The translations under genes were made by a program, and so were the position numbers. Shown here piece by piece: positions 51,869 to 63,403 of a DNA stretch of 64,000 nucleotides. The notes below the pieces were generated by a model. That model worked only from the letters and a program-made list of their open reading frames with translations, had not been told where the DNA came from and made no database searches. How positions within the stretch are numbered: the first letter of the stretch is position 1; every line of letters begins with the position of its first letter. The stretch is from Linepithema humile (Eukaryota; Arthropoda; Insecta; Hymenoptera; Formicidae), in NCBI RefSeq assembly GCF_040581485.1, contig NC_090133.1, positions 9,486,001 to 9,550,000 on the forward strand, written 5' to 3'.

Positions 51869-54800
51869 GTTCTCTTATAACACTATAAAAATCTTCTAAT
51901 GGAATGCCAGAGGATTGATTTCTAAAAAGGGCGAACTTCTTAAGATTATCAATAAATACGATGTTATTGCCATCTCTGAGTCCTGGTTAAATCATAACTA
52001 TCATCTCTATATTCCAGGATTTACGATCTACAGAAGAGATTCATCTCGACATAAATCAAGTGGGCTATGTCTCATGATTCGTGATGACATTCAATCTCTT
52101 GTTGACAAGGAGATTATACATTACGAAGGAGCTTTAGACACTCTTGGCGTTTCTCTTTCAACCACACAAGGTCAGTTACTCATAGTGTCTCTTTACAAGC
52201 ATCCAAAAATTCGTGTGGGATACGATCAATGGAATACGCTCTTTTCTTCTTTTACAAACTTTAAGAATGTTATAGTTCTGGGTGATTTCAATTCACATCA
52301 TCTCTCTTGGGGTTGCGCTTTTACCTCCGCAACCAGCAGATCACTGGAGGAAGCAGCATCTGATCATAACCTTGCTATCCTTAACAATGGATCGGCTACC
52401 AGACTGACATCTCCACTTCAAAACAAAAGTGCTGTTGACCTCACTTTTGTTAATCCAGATCTTATTCCAGTTTGTTCTTGGCATGTTTTGGAAGACTCCA
52501 TGAATAGTGATCATTTCCCTATTGTCACTACTGTCAATATTACAATCCTTTATTCCAAAAGATTCTGTCATAAAATAGATAATAACACCACTGATTGGAA
52601 AACTTTTAAAAGATACTTTGTTCACAAGGAAGATGAAATTTCAACTAGACTTTACAGTGAGGAATTTGATGTCTCTGAACAAATACATTACCTCTCTTCT
52701 CACTTCAAGGAGGCAATCAGTTCAGCTAATGGCAAACCTCTTTATACCAATTCTCAAGCAACTTATCGTTCAGTTAAAGGCCCCCCATCAGCTCCTTGGT
52801 GGAACCTAGATTGTAAAACAGCCGCCCTGGAAAGGAAGACAGCCTTGCAAAATTTTAAAAAGTTTCCCTTCTTCTCAAACTACATAGTTCTCAAAAAGAA
52901 AGAAGCCCTAGCCAAAAAAGTATTCCGTAAAGCTAAAAGCGAATCCTGGAGGAAATTTTGTAGTGAAATCAAATTTAAAACAGCTCCTGGAAAGATTTGG
53001 AAGATTATTAAATGTTTTAAAAATCGTAATCTTTCCGACATAAACTATTATCCTAACTCTAGCCAAAAAAATGAGGAACTCATGGGCATTATCCACTCAC
53101 TCTGCCCAGACTCCTGTCCTCTTCCCTCTCCCTTCGAGAATTCAAATTTCTCTTAAGGAGAATGTATACTCTCTCGACCAATTTTAATCTAAGGTTTCGG
53201 ATGTTATATCTAGGCTTAATTTACGTTCTTCCCCGGGTATAGATGGCATCAGCTACCGCATGATTTATCACTTATTTAACTTCATGCATGACTTAATCTG
53301 TAATCTCTTTAATCAAATTTTATCTTCAGGATTTTTTCCTCATGACTGGAAGATAACCTTGGTTTTTTTAATTCCTAAAGCAACACCGGGTAAATATCGC
53401 CCTATATCACTGACCTCATGTCTTCTTAAAATCATGGAAAAAACCATCGCTTCAAGACTTCACTGGTGGTGTGAGCATAATAAAATTTTCTCTAATTCTC
53501 AATTCGGATTTCGTAAGGGTAAGTCATGTTATGACAACTTAGCACTTCTTTCAACAGAAATTTCTACAGGTCTCGCTCTGACACAATATACGCCATGTCT
53601 TTTCCTCGATATCAAAGGAGCGTTTGATAACCTTCTTCCCAACATCCTAATTCACATCTTAAGGGAGCTAAAAATTCCGGAGAGACTTTGTAAATTCATT
53701 TATAATCTCACCTCCTTTCGCACTCTTTTCTTCAATTTGAACGGAGAATTATCTCAACCATTCTATACATACAAGGGCGTGCCCCAAGGATCAGTACTAA
53801 GCCCTCTTCTCTTTAATCTTTATATTAATAATTTGCGTAAACAACTATCTAATAACTGTCGCATTCTTCAATTTGCAGATGACACGGCCATCTATATAAG
53901 AGGAAATAATATTGAAGAAATACTCCTCAACCTGTCTTTATCTGCAACTAAAATTGTTAAATACCTTGAAGACATTGGACTGGAAATCTCCCCTTCTAAA
54001 TCACCTCTAGTTATCTTTACTAGGAAAAGGATTGACCCCTTCTCTTGCACTATTGATGTTAATGGAAGCCTTATCGACTCGACGGATAGAGCAAAATTTT
54101 TGGGTATTTTCTTTGATTACAGATTCACGGAACATTTACATGTAAACTATCTTCATTCTAAAGGTATTAAATTGTTAAACATTCTCAAAATGCTTAGAGG
54201 AGTATGGTGGGGAGCTCACCCCTCTGCTTTGTTAAATATCTACAAAATGGTTATACGTGCTTTCTTAGAATATGGAAGCTTCGTCTTTTCCGGCGTCCCT
54301 TATAATCTATTTCAAAAACTTGAGTGCATTCAATTTCAGGCTCTAAGACTTTCACTTGGATTTAGGAAAATTACTCCTACTAATATTCTTCTGGCTGAGG
54401 CATGTGTACTGCTTCTATCTACGAGATTCCTGCTTCTTACTAGGAGATACCTTATAAGGGTCTTTTCGCTAAACAAACATCCCTTAATCACCAAATTGGA
54501 AAACCTTTCTAATACAACTTCTATTCACTCCAGACACAACATTTCTAACTCTTTTCTTCTACTCAAGGCTTTTTATTACTGTCGTACTTTTAAGAATCGT
54601 ATTCAATCGGAATCCATGGCTCCTGCTCACTCAATACCTTTTGACGCCTTACTTTGGAAACCTAACATCAGGATCACTGATAGATCTAACTTCAGTGAGA
54701 ACTCTGATTCTAATCAGATCTTTAAAATGATTTATGACAACATAATCAGAAGGAAAAACGTTTTCTATACCGATGGATCTAAAAAATCCGACGGCCTCTA

Positions 54801-55509
54801 TATAGGGCTGGCTGTATATGCCCCCTCCCTAGAACACTCACCTTTTTATAGAATAACATCTTATGCCTCCATATTCACTGCCGAAAGCATGGCAATCGAC
54901 ATCGCAATTGATCTCATTATTTCCAACCATTTCAAGAGTTCTGTTATTTTTACTGACTCGCAAAGTATTGTCCGCTCTGTTGCTAATTGTTCACCACTAC
55001 ATTGCAAAAATGAACTTATCATCCGTCTTAAAAATAAACTTTACTCCGCACACGAAAAAGGACTGAATATTGAGCTTATCTGGATTCCCGCTCATACAGG
55101 GATAGCAGGCAATGAAATGGCCGATCGCCTTGCAAATTTAGCCATAAGATATGGCAACAACTTAACTGCGCCCATTTCGTATTCTGATTTTTACTACCAT
55201 TTCAAAGAAAAAGCATACTCAAGGTTCTTCTCTTTTATTGATCGTTGGAAAAATATAAAAGGTTGTCATTACTTTAAACATTATTTTTGCAAAGCCAAAA
55301 AACCTCGGTTCCACTCTTTTCAATCTGTTGATCGTAAATTGATCTTTTCCATATCTCGCATAAGAAGTAACCATTATAACTTAAATGCATCTCTAGCCAG
55401 ATGTAATATTGTCGACTCTCCGAGATGTCAATGTGGCTATCAGTCTGAAAATATTGAACATGTTCTGTGGAACTGCCCACTTTATAATCCTGCTAGAGCG
55501 GCCTTTTAA
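51861..55509 (+). pseudogene. I-type LINE ORF2: endonuclease, reverse transcriptase, RNase H
   Basis: ATG at 51861, TAA at 51897, then WNARGLISKKGEL and the APE endonuclease: ISESWL, VIVLGDFNSHHLSWG and SMNSDHFPI. The frame slips near 53155 and has a TAA at about 53184, then runs 53190-55509. RT: SSPGIDGISYRM, YRPISLTSCLLKIMEK, QFGFRKGKSCYDNLAL, FLDIKGAFDN, GVPQGSVLSPLLFN and LQFADDTAIY (catalytic DD). RNase H: FYTDGSKKSDG, FTAESMAI, VIFTDSQSIV, WIPAHTGIAGNEMADRLA, with all four acidic positions present. A terminal cysteine motif (CQCGYQSENIEHVLWNC) follows. Two stops and one frameshift prevent full translation, but every catalytic motif is intact. Confidence 0.85.
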
Positions 55510-55739
55510 TTGAAATTAATAAAAGCTGGAATCAATCCCCCCTTTTCAACAACTACTCTATTAAAGAACCCAACTATCGATACCTTACAGGCATTTGAAA
55601 TTTTCCTTAGAATGTCTAACCTCTACTTTTGAATCTCCCGCTTCCTTTATCACCCCCTTCCACCGAACCAGATGGTCGTAAGAGGGGAGACCCCTCGGAG
55701 CCACGCCATATTAAACTAAACTAAACCTCGTTTTTTTTA

Positions 55740-56399
55740 TCAGAACGAAATCTTCTAGCGATACAGAGAAATGTATTTTTTGTACGTATGTATAAATCAC
55801 TATAAAAAAACGCGCCATGCTATCTACCGCAAGATGATGTGGAAATGATAGAGCTCTGTCATTTTTTTGTCACGGAAAAAACGAGAGAAATTATTTTTCG
55901 GTGCGCGATCTTGTGTCACACGTCGCTCGTTTTTCATGCGCATATGTACGCACACACGCACGCACGCTCGTATGCACGTGCACACGCATACATACGATTA
56001 TGATCGCTGGGCGGTCGTATCTCGCCGCGCGCTTGCATTCGGCGATTTTTAGTAATTAATAACTCGTTAATTGTTGCGAAAATTACAAAATGGTACAGGA
56101 CTTTTCGACTCAGTTTAGTCCGCTCTACTTGCACACGAGCGCTTTATCAAAATTTTAAACACCCTGTATATATATATAAGTTATTAACCTTAATTATTTA
56201 TTACTTGTAATGACAGAGAATTATGAAATAATGTAAGTCTATCGAAATTATGTAATAGTCAATGTTATGTCGAGTTTATTCCAAACATAAAATTGATTAA
56301 AAAAGTCCCAAAATAAATAGAATGCGCACATAAATATACAATATTTATTATCTTTTTAAGTAAAAACAGTGCATTAATAGGAAATATAATTAATGCATA
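55740..56399. other. Right arm of the mariner-like element and spacer
   Basis: 55740-56166 is the remainder and right TIR of the 49163 element, including CACACACGCACGCACG-type repeats at 55945. 56167-56399 is AT-rich without a recognised feature. CTATCTACCGCAAGATGATG at 55830 is mirrored near 56780. Confidence 0.6.
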
Positions 56400-56850
56400 C
56401 AGAGTGTTTCACAATGTTCATGTCAACGCTTGTGTGCGGGTAAAGTGCAGGTAAATTAAATGAAGAAAAGTCCTTTACCATTTTGCAATTTTCGCAATAA
56501 TAATAATAATTGAAATATTAATTAAAAAGGATAAATAATCGCGCGTTGCACGCGGTCAGATTGTGGGCTGTATGCTTTAGACGTGACGACGAGGATCGCA
56601 CGGCAACGAAAAATAACAACGCGTGATGAGAGCAGGAGTAATACGCGAGCAGCGGGCGGGCAGAGGCACGTGAGGCTGAACCGATCAATAATTTTTTCGC
56701 GTTCTTTCTTTTTATAAGTTTTTCTCATAAATAAAATTATTTTGTGTCAAGAAAATGTCGCGCTATCATTTCCACACCACCTTGCGGTAGATAGCATGAT
56801 GCGTTGTTTTTAAAGTGGTTTCTCCCGTAGACCTAATCCACTCTTATAAT

Positions 56851-57288
56851 TTAATGCAAACTATTCGAAGTAGCTTCCTTGTTATTGAATGCACAATTCT
56901 GTATTTCGTACAATATTGCGCGTCGCACGATGCCCCATTTCCGGCGTGATAGTATTGAAAGCCGCGAGAATTGCTTCGCGTACTTCATCTTCTGTACCAT
57001 CACGCTGATGTTCAAGCAAATTCTAAACGTAGCTTTATACAAAAAAATCGATACATCAAGATCTGGCAACCATGCCGGCCAAGTGATTGGGCCACCTCGA
57101 CCCATTTACTTTTCTGGAAAACGCTCATTTAGAATTTACCCTACCTAGCACGAAAAATACATAAGAGCTCCGTCGTGTTGGAAAATCAATTCTGCTCGCA
57201 CATGGAGAGAAACGTTCTTAAGGAGTGCTGGCAGTTTATTTTCCAGAAAATCTACATAAATTCGTCTATTAAGGAACGTATACACCTA
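56851..57288 (-). pseudogene. Mariner-type transposase, middle and C-terminal part
   Basis: Minus strand, from about 57288: NRRIYVDFLENKLPALLKN, ELIFQHDGA (the QHDGA catalytic-D motif), then after a frameshift GRGGPITWPAWLPDL (matching the GPI-WP-RSPDL motif that holds the last acidic residue) and a damaged helical end with RRAIL. PAWLPDL departs from the usual PARSPDL. Sequence above 57290 is unrelated, so an insertion separates this from the N-terminal part at 60693. Confidence 0.7.
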
Positions 57289-57639
57289 GAGGGGTCCAAA
57301 AAATAAATTTTTTTACATATTTTTAAAGTATAATGTTTTAAGAATGTTTTTGTAAAGTTTTAAGTCGATCCGACGAAAAATAAAAAAAGTTACACGAAAT
57401 TATAGTCGAGTAAGTTTGAGCGCGCTGAGCGCGTCAAACAAATAATGGTCGTGTCTGTGACAGGATCGTACAGGTGTACGCAGGTAGAAGAGTCGTTCTT
57501 TCTATTCATTATATTCATCAAGGAAACCTTAGAGCCTTGTATTTAAAAATACGAACGGTCGATTTAGTAACAGTTCTTGCCTGGACGTGTAACTGAGAAA
57601 GTCAAAGCGTGAGCAACGAAAATGGGACAAGAAGATTAA

Positions 57640-58257
57640 AAAAGTTCTAGAGAACGTCAATTTTCGGAAAATTTTCGAAAATCAAGACCTAGAAAACGTA
57701 TACCTCCAAAAAATCAGCTATGAGGCTGAGCAAAAAGAAAAAAGTTACAGTGCGTCTGCCAAAAAATTAAAAACATTGAGTGATATTATTGTGCCGGAAG
57801 AAAATACAATCCAGTATCGTATTTACTCATGATTACAATGCTCTTCCACAAGATTTTTTGACTGCGATTAAACCTATTTATAAAATTTTAAGCCAAGATA
57901 CTTTATTGGAACAATGTGTTGGTGGATTTATACAAAATAATAATGAAAGTCTCTACAATATTATTTGGAAAATTGCCGAAACATACGTACAGCGGCGCTA
58001 TTAGAGTCGAATTAGCTGCTTATATTGCCGTTTGTACGTTTAATGAAGGTGCACGAACATTATTACAAATACTTCGTGCAATGCAAGTAAAAGTAGGCCC
58101 GTACGCACATGCATATGTTACTGCAGAAGACGAAGACCGTATACTTCAGGCGGAGACGCGCGCGCTAAGCAACACAAGGGAGAAGAGAATACGTCGCAGA
58201 CAAGACCAAAGCACTTTTTTGGAAGCATCTACTTCCGCAGAGGATTTGCTTTGATCC
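57640..58257 (+). pseudogene. Mutator-like transposase-type protein, C-terminal fragment
   Basis: Two overlapping frames together read DYNALPQDFLTAIKPIYKIL, then LLEQCVGGFIQNNNESLYNI, then PKHTYSGAIRVELAAYIAVC and FNEGARTLL, and a basic end (NTREKRIRRRQDQS). The order KPIY..LS...LL..C..G.TQN.NES, PK...G...VE.A..IA...FN.G matches the C-terminal part of a protein family common in arthropod and cnidarian genomes and linked to Mutator-like elements. A frameshift lies near 57975. The family assignment is from memory of the motif pattern. Confidence 0.55.
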
Positions 58258-59100
58258 TGGAGTAGATAATTAAATATAGTAATTAAGTATAATTAAGTAG
58301 TAATTAAGTGTAATTAAGTGTAAAATTTTAAATATTTTTGTAGTGAAATCTGAATGTAGAACTTTAAACGCTTTCTTCTCGAAACGTGATTTTCAAAACG
58401 CGTGACCACTTTATCTTAAAAATGGCTTGACCGATTAATTTGCAATTTTACACGTTTTTTCCAGACATTAAAAACTACTTCACTACGTAGGATTTTTGTT
58501 TACGATGTTTCCTTTTTTTCGCAACCAAAAAACGAGCAGCAAGATTTAGAGTAAAAAATCACTATGTTAACTTTAACCAGCTGTCATGTTGTTCAAACGC
58601 AATATTTTGAAAAACGGCTACGTAGTGAAGTAAATCTATGTTTCAACTTTATATAACTCGTTGCATTTTGCTTTCAAATGAGTTCTGTAAGAGCAGCAGT
58701 GGTCACCGCAAAAGCCGTTTTTTAAAACTTGATTGAGAAAAACTAAAATAGCGACGCCATTTTTAATCACTTTTTAATAAATTATATATATTTAAAAAGA
58801 GAAAAATATGATCTTTACAATGAAATAAATTTGACGATCTTGCAACGACACTGAAGAAGGCCTAACATAGACAGAAACGTTTGTAATTTTTATATATAGA
58901 CAATCGTTTATAACGTTCTACGTCTTCCGATGCCAGATCTCCACGCCTCTCTGTCTCTCTACATATCCTTGTAATTTTGATAATTTTTGTAATATAATGT
59001 GATTTTTTGTGGCACGAACACCTAGCAATGGCTCTTTTTGCCTTTTTCTCCCAAATTAGTTGTTAATTTTTTGGAGCCTTAGTATTATTATTAATTTGAA
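58258..59100. other. Non-coding; possible Penelope-like tail
   Basis: Tandem TAATTAAGTATAATTAAG units at 58270-58325. At 58850-58885, CACTGAAGAAGGCC followed by CAGAAACGTTTG resembles the GAAG...GAAACGT tail motif of Penelope-like elements (compare 29900-29935). No gene. Confidence 0.4.
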
Positions 59101-60400
59101 GAAATAATAGTCTTATCGCTATATTTAGCTTAGCTCATCCGCGCCTTCCGGTGACACGTAGCCTATTTTTAACAGCCAATGTCTCTTTTGGCAATTGTCC
59201 TTAATTATGCAAAAGTCCCTTTTTGTCAATGAAATGTGATTTCTGCAAAAGTCTCTCTTTGCCAGATAATCGTGATTGTGCAAAAGTCCTTCTTTGCTAC
59301 AATTATGCAGCTTTCCTTGGCGAAGTTCCTTACGCCCGTAATTCACTCACACTTAAAATAATTACGACTGTTCTCTTTACTTGTAAGAGCCGAAAAACCC
59401 CGTGTCCTCTTTGAGCCCTTTTATATACTTTTCCTGGAATGAGCATTCTCGCGCTTTCTTGTACATTCTGAAAATTACCTCACATCCGGCGTCGCAAGTA
59501 AGCTTCGCGCATATTGGAAATACAAGTCAGAGCCCTCATAATCATAAACAGAGACTAATCGGTTCGGAATCGGTTGCCGACGTCTCACTTATCCTGTGAG
59601 AATCTTACAATTTTAACGGAATAATTACATCATTAAAAAAAAACACAATAACGCAGTATTACTCTATGTAATGCTTTCTCTCTCGATCGTCCGACTTGCG
59701 TTAAAGATGCAAGATCGAAACGTCTCCCACACATTTCCCCTTGCTACATACTCTGCCCCACGTGTCAAAGACGCGCTTTCGGTTGTTTCATACGTATCCC
59801 CTCCCTAGTCAGCGGACAGCCTTAGCCGGTGCATGTACATATCTATAAATATGTATAGATACTTAGATGTTCAAATATACTTAATGATACTTAATAATAC
59901 TTAATGATAATGTTATATCATAATTTATTCTTCCTATTTTCAGGTCAGCATTTTATTTTATTTATTCTGTGTTCTATCATTCATGTGGAAGGTACTTTGA
60001 TGCGTGCCACGTGAACATCATTAAAGACGAAGGAACATTCCTTGATAACAGCAGACATTTATAACCCTTTATTTTGTACATAAATATGCACGGATATGTA
60101 AACTTTTATAATTTGTATAAATTAATATAATACAAGGAAGAGTGAAAAAGTAACTTCAATATTTAGATTCTCTTTTTATTAAAGTTATAATTATAAACAC
60201 GAACGATTGCCTGAGAAAACAGAGTAATATCAGCCTTTATTATTGTTGACCTGTTTCTATCCATCGTTCGTTTCGCACGGTCACCTCCTCTTAAGGTAGT
60301 TGTCTGGCGACAATATGACCTAAAAATGATTTTCTTACAAATTGATTCAAATTTTCACTATAACTTTAATGAAGTAATATTTAAGTGGTCCTGCAAGAAA
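59101..60400. other. Unassigned stretch with a short interspersed motif
   Basis: GCAAAAGTCC/TCTTTG-type units recur at about 59210, 59243 and 59280. The GC-rich middle (59680-59830) could be part of an LTR or other repeat, but no matching partner is in the window. No supported gene. Confidence 0.4.
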
Positions 60401-60560
60401 AAAAAATTTACCGTCCAGAAGCTGAGATAATTGCAATTATATTTAGTGCTTTTTACTAAAACTACTTTTAATACTTTTTACTAAAAATACTTTTAGTACT
60501 TTTTACTAAAAGTACTAAATATAATTGCAATTATCTCAGCTTCTAAACGGTAAATTTTTT
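60401..60560. repeat. Palindrome with ACTTTTTACTAAAA core repeats
   Basis: Outer arms AAAATTTACCGTCCAGAAGC and GCTTCTAAACGGTAAATTTT flank AATTGCAATTATATTTAGT and mirror. The core repeats TACTTTTTACTAAAA three times. Confidence 0.65.
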
Positions 60561-60570
60561 TATAATCCCT

Positions 60571-60611
60571 AGGTAATCCCTCTCTCTCTCTCTCGCGCGC
60601 GCGCGCGCGCT
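60571..60611. repeat. (TC)n(GC)n microsatellite
   Basis: CTCTCTCTC runs into CGCGCGCGC just inside the transposase N-terminal remnant. Confidence 0.8.
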
Positions 60612-60693
60612 CCGCGACAATGCCTGCTGTAGCACCGGCCATCCTGTAACTGACAATTAATTCGAAGTATTCCTCGGCAGTAAACTTTGCCAT
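60612..60693 (-). pseudogene. Mariner-type transposase N-terminal helix-turn-helix start
   Basis: From an ATG at 60693 the minus strand reads MAKFTAEEYFELIVSYR, MAGATAGIVAERA, and then runs into the microsatellite. F-T-x-E-E-Y...Y is the usual start of the insect mariner-type HTH domain that binds the TIRs. The C-terminal part of the same gene is at 57288-56851. Confidence 0.5.
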
Positions 60694-61099
60694 AATTGAC
60701 AGAGAAATGTTTCGCAGACGCAAAGTCTTGACATAAAAAAAAACTTACAAGAAGAAAGAACACCAGAAAATTATTGATCCGTCCAGCCTCACGTGCTTCT
60801 GCCCGCTCGTTGCTGGCGTATTACCTCTGCTCTCACCACGCGTTGTTATTTTTCGTTGCCGATCCTCGTCGCTGTCATGCCTAAAGCATACAGCCCACAG
60901 TGTAATCGCGTGCAATTTGCGATTATTTAATTCTTTTTTAATTAATTTTTAATTAGTAATTTATTTAATTTTAATTAATTTTTAATTAGTATCTCTATTA
61001 TTATTGCAAAAATTGCAAAAAAACAGTAAAGAACTTTTTTATTTAGTTTACCGCACTCTACCCGCACATAAGCGTTGGCACGAATATTATGAAACTTTG

Positions 61100-61986
61100 T
61101 ATAACAAAGTTATCGATAATTACGCAAATGTAAAAATAATACAAAATTTGCTTACCTTAAATAAAGAAATAGATATTATTAGTTCAAATTTTAATTTTAA
61201 AAGAAACAATTCACAATACAAAACACAATATAAATAATTATAAAAATAGGAAGAGAATAAATATATGAAAGACTGCCAAAGAACTGCCCTCTCAACCGCT
61301 AGCTTGAATAGAATTATTTTATGATTCGCTTTTGTCGTAATTTTTAACATTTGCCTGTCAACAATGCTGGTAATAAGGTGAAAAGCGCCCGCGTTTGTCG
61401 TTTTGCATATCTTACCACATTTGCCTATTATATTTATTATAATTTAATCTTGAATGGCAAGAGAAGAGAAATTATTTAAAAATATTAATAGAATGCCTTC
61501 ACAATATTTTAATTTTATTAGACGCAATTTGGGCGTTAACACTTGCGTTATGATGAAGGAATTTATAAAACTAACTTTGCTTAAGATAAGATTGAGGTCA
61601 CGGATTAAGTTTTTAAAAAATTGTACCAAGCACATCCCGAGTAGAAAATGGTTACGGTTTGCCTGAATTTTATTCCGAGCGCTATCAGGTAATGTTCCGG
61701 CATGCCTTATTGTGGAAAGCCTGATCCAGCTCTGTCAACGCCGGATAATGGCTGCTCTATTAGCGCCAAATTCAGGCAATCCTAACAGTGCCCTGATCAG
61801 GTTTTCTCTAAAATTCTTTATCGAATGTGCGCATGACCATTTTATGAACCTAACCTAACCATTATATGATAGTTAAGCTAGTTGACATCAAGAGTTTAAT
61901 AAACAGTTTAATTTACAGTTACGTTACAATATCGTGTAGTGCGTATCGTGTATATTGTGTTTGAAATAAAGTAATAATCATACAGA
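61100..61986. other. AT-rich flank; unassigned 70-codon frame
   Basis: Frame 61454-61666 (EEKLFKNINRMPSQYFNFI) faintly recalls the R-M-x4-F part of Harbinger transposases, but nothing else of the family is nearby. CCTAACCTAACC at 61851 is only a two-unit repeat. Confidence 0.3.
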
Positions 61987-62470
61987 ATGGATCATACAGA
62001 AAGAAATCGGAAATTAACACGAATGCGTGTTAAAAGATTTCGTGCAATTCGGAAACAAGATACGTACATATACTATATTATTATTTGTAGATAAAGTTAC
62101 TATTTTTTTATAAATGTTCTGAAGCTGTAAACTTGTTTTCAAATCTAGAAACATATATTCGAATATTTCGAATCCGTTTTATTGGATCTGAATGTAAATT
62201 ATAATAGTTTAATTGAGAAACAATTTTGAACAGTTTAGGTTAACCGCAAAGATCATTTAAAGGATTATTCATATAAAAATTGATTTTAGATGAAAATTAT
62301 TCAATATCAAAACCATCGACATCTACGGTTAGTAAAAAACGCTGTTTATCGATGGAAAATTTTGATACAAATAAAAGCTCTGATAAAAGTCAAAAGAATT
62401 GTCAGATGTCTTATATAAGTGGAAGTGCTAATGAAGAAAATATAAATGAAATTGACAGCAGCGTTGGGTA
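61987..62470 (+). CDS. Candidate two-exon gene start, unknown product
   Basis: A first frame at 61987 (MDHTERNRKLTRMRVKRFRA) is short and basic. A second frame at 62290-62470 lies between TTTTAG and GGTAAGT and reads ENYSISKPSTSTVSKKRC, MENFDTNKSS and NEENINEIDSSV. The second piece has good splice borders and coding-like composition. The join between them is not resolved (no donor gives a clean phase). I do not recognise the protein. It could be the start of a transposon gene. Confidence 0.3.
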
Positions 62471-62609
62471 AGTTAATATATATATATCTTTATTTTTCAG
62501 CTTTTTTCATTCTACGTGTGTTAAAGATGGCATTTATGTTATATCTTATAAAAGCTCATTTTAATACTGGTAGATAATCTTTTATTTTATCATATTTATT
62601 GCTATATTG

Positions 62610-62794
62610 CTAAGACAATCTTAAATATAAGATCTGACAAAGATTACGGTCAAGCGGATGCTGCAGATGCTTCGGAAGCGTTTCATTGACCAATCAAAAT
62701 AAAATGTAAATTTCTTTATTCTGATTGGTCGATCAAACGCTTCGAAGCATCTGTAGCATCCGTTTGACAGTAGCCTATGAATATCGGCCTTAGA
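62610..62794. repeat. Divergent GGCCGGTATTCATAG-type element with hairpin core
   Basis: AAGACAATCTTAAATATAAG at 62610 and CCTATGAATATCGGCC at 62775 are pieces of the family ends. The core 62650-62768 is a hairpin (GTCAAGCGGATGCTGCAGAT and mirror ATCTGTAGCATCCGTTTGAC). Confidence 0.55.
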
Positions 62795-63403
62795 CATATT
62801 TTTAAACAACGTTTACTTCACAACGTTTATTTTAACGTTTTTTTTACTAGTGTAAAATACCGTTTTTATACGAGACATTTCGACCGGTTAATAAACGTAT
62901 TTTTATACATCACAAAAACGTTTCGGCTAAACGTTTGTTAAACATTTATTAAACGTAATTGTGTTGCTTGGGAATACTTTAAACTCGATCTTTAAAATCT
63001 TTTTCTTTTTAATAATTTATTCAATAACAAAGTTTCAAAATTCTCGATTATTACATTTACGATATAAGAATCCTAAAATATTATTAAATTATATTTGATA
63101 GATTGAATTTGTTAAATGTTCCAGAGACTCTTTCCAATTTATAAATTAATAAATAATTGTTAATTCAAATTGAATAAGACGTTTTTATTAAAAATTTTTA
63201 TTTTATTAGATAGTGTTTAAAGTATTGATATTTGGCAGTCAGGGAGCATGGAATCTCATCGCGTTACAGATGCGTTGTATCTGAGGCAGAGCGCCCTATG
63301 CGTTGTCTCAAGAGATAGTGGGGAATCGGTAGACGTTAATTTACGAAAATCGGCCGAAATGTGCAGATCATGCCAAGCTCTGTTCAGTATTATTGCCAAT
63401 ATA
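62795..63403. other. AT-rich sequence; unassigned 69-codon frame
   Basis: The frame at 63248 (MESHRVTDALYLRQSALCVV) has no motif I recognise and runs into the mariner-like end at 63404. TACGTTTATTTTAACG-like short inverted repeats occur at 62815-62960. Confidence 0.35.

Larger units (their letters stand above)
49438..55725 (+). mobile_element. I-type LINE, 6.3 kb, nearly full length
   Basis: A 14-bp TSD, CCTCGTTTTTTTTA, lies at 49424-49437 and 55726-55739. Two ORFs: Gag-like with cysteine knuckles, then endonuclease-RT-RNase H. The 3' end is TTAAACTAAACTAAA, a short repeat tail instead of poly(A), as in the I group. An RNase H domain also supports the I group. Confidence 0.85.
49163..56166. 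mobile_element. Mariner-like element split by an I-type LINE
   Basis: The roughly 165-bp TIRs start CGGGGTATCCCTAAAATTTT and, mirrored, CAGGGTGTTTAAAATTTTG. They share GCGCTCGTGTGCAAGTAGAG. TA is on both sides. Without the LINE it is about 0.7 kb, with no transposase left. Confidence 0.75.
56400..61099. mobile_element. Mariner-like element with about 350-bp TIRs and broken minus-strand transposase
   Basis: Ends CAGAGTGTTTCACAATGTTC and, mirrored, CAAAGTTTCATAATATTC, with TA on both sides. The arms share GTGGGCTGTATGCTTTAG, ACGAAAAATAACAACGCG and CAATAATTTT over about 350 bp. The transposase N-terminus is near the right arm and the C-terminus near the left, both on the minus strand. Other elements fill the middle. 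Confidence 0.75.

Noticed and set aside
61454..61666. Possible Harbinger transposase N-terminus
   Set aside because: Only an R-M...F pattern matches; no RRxWV block, DDE core or TIR nearby.
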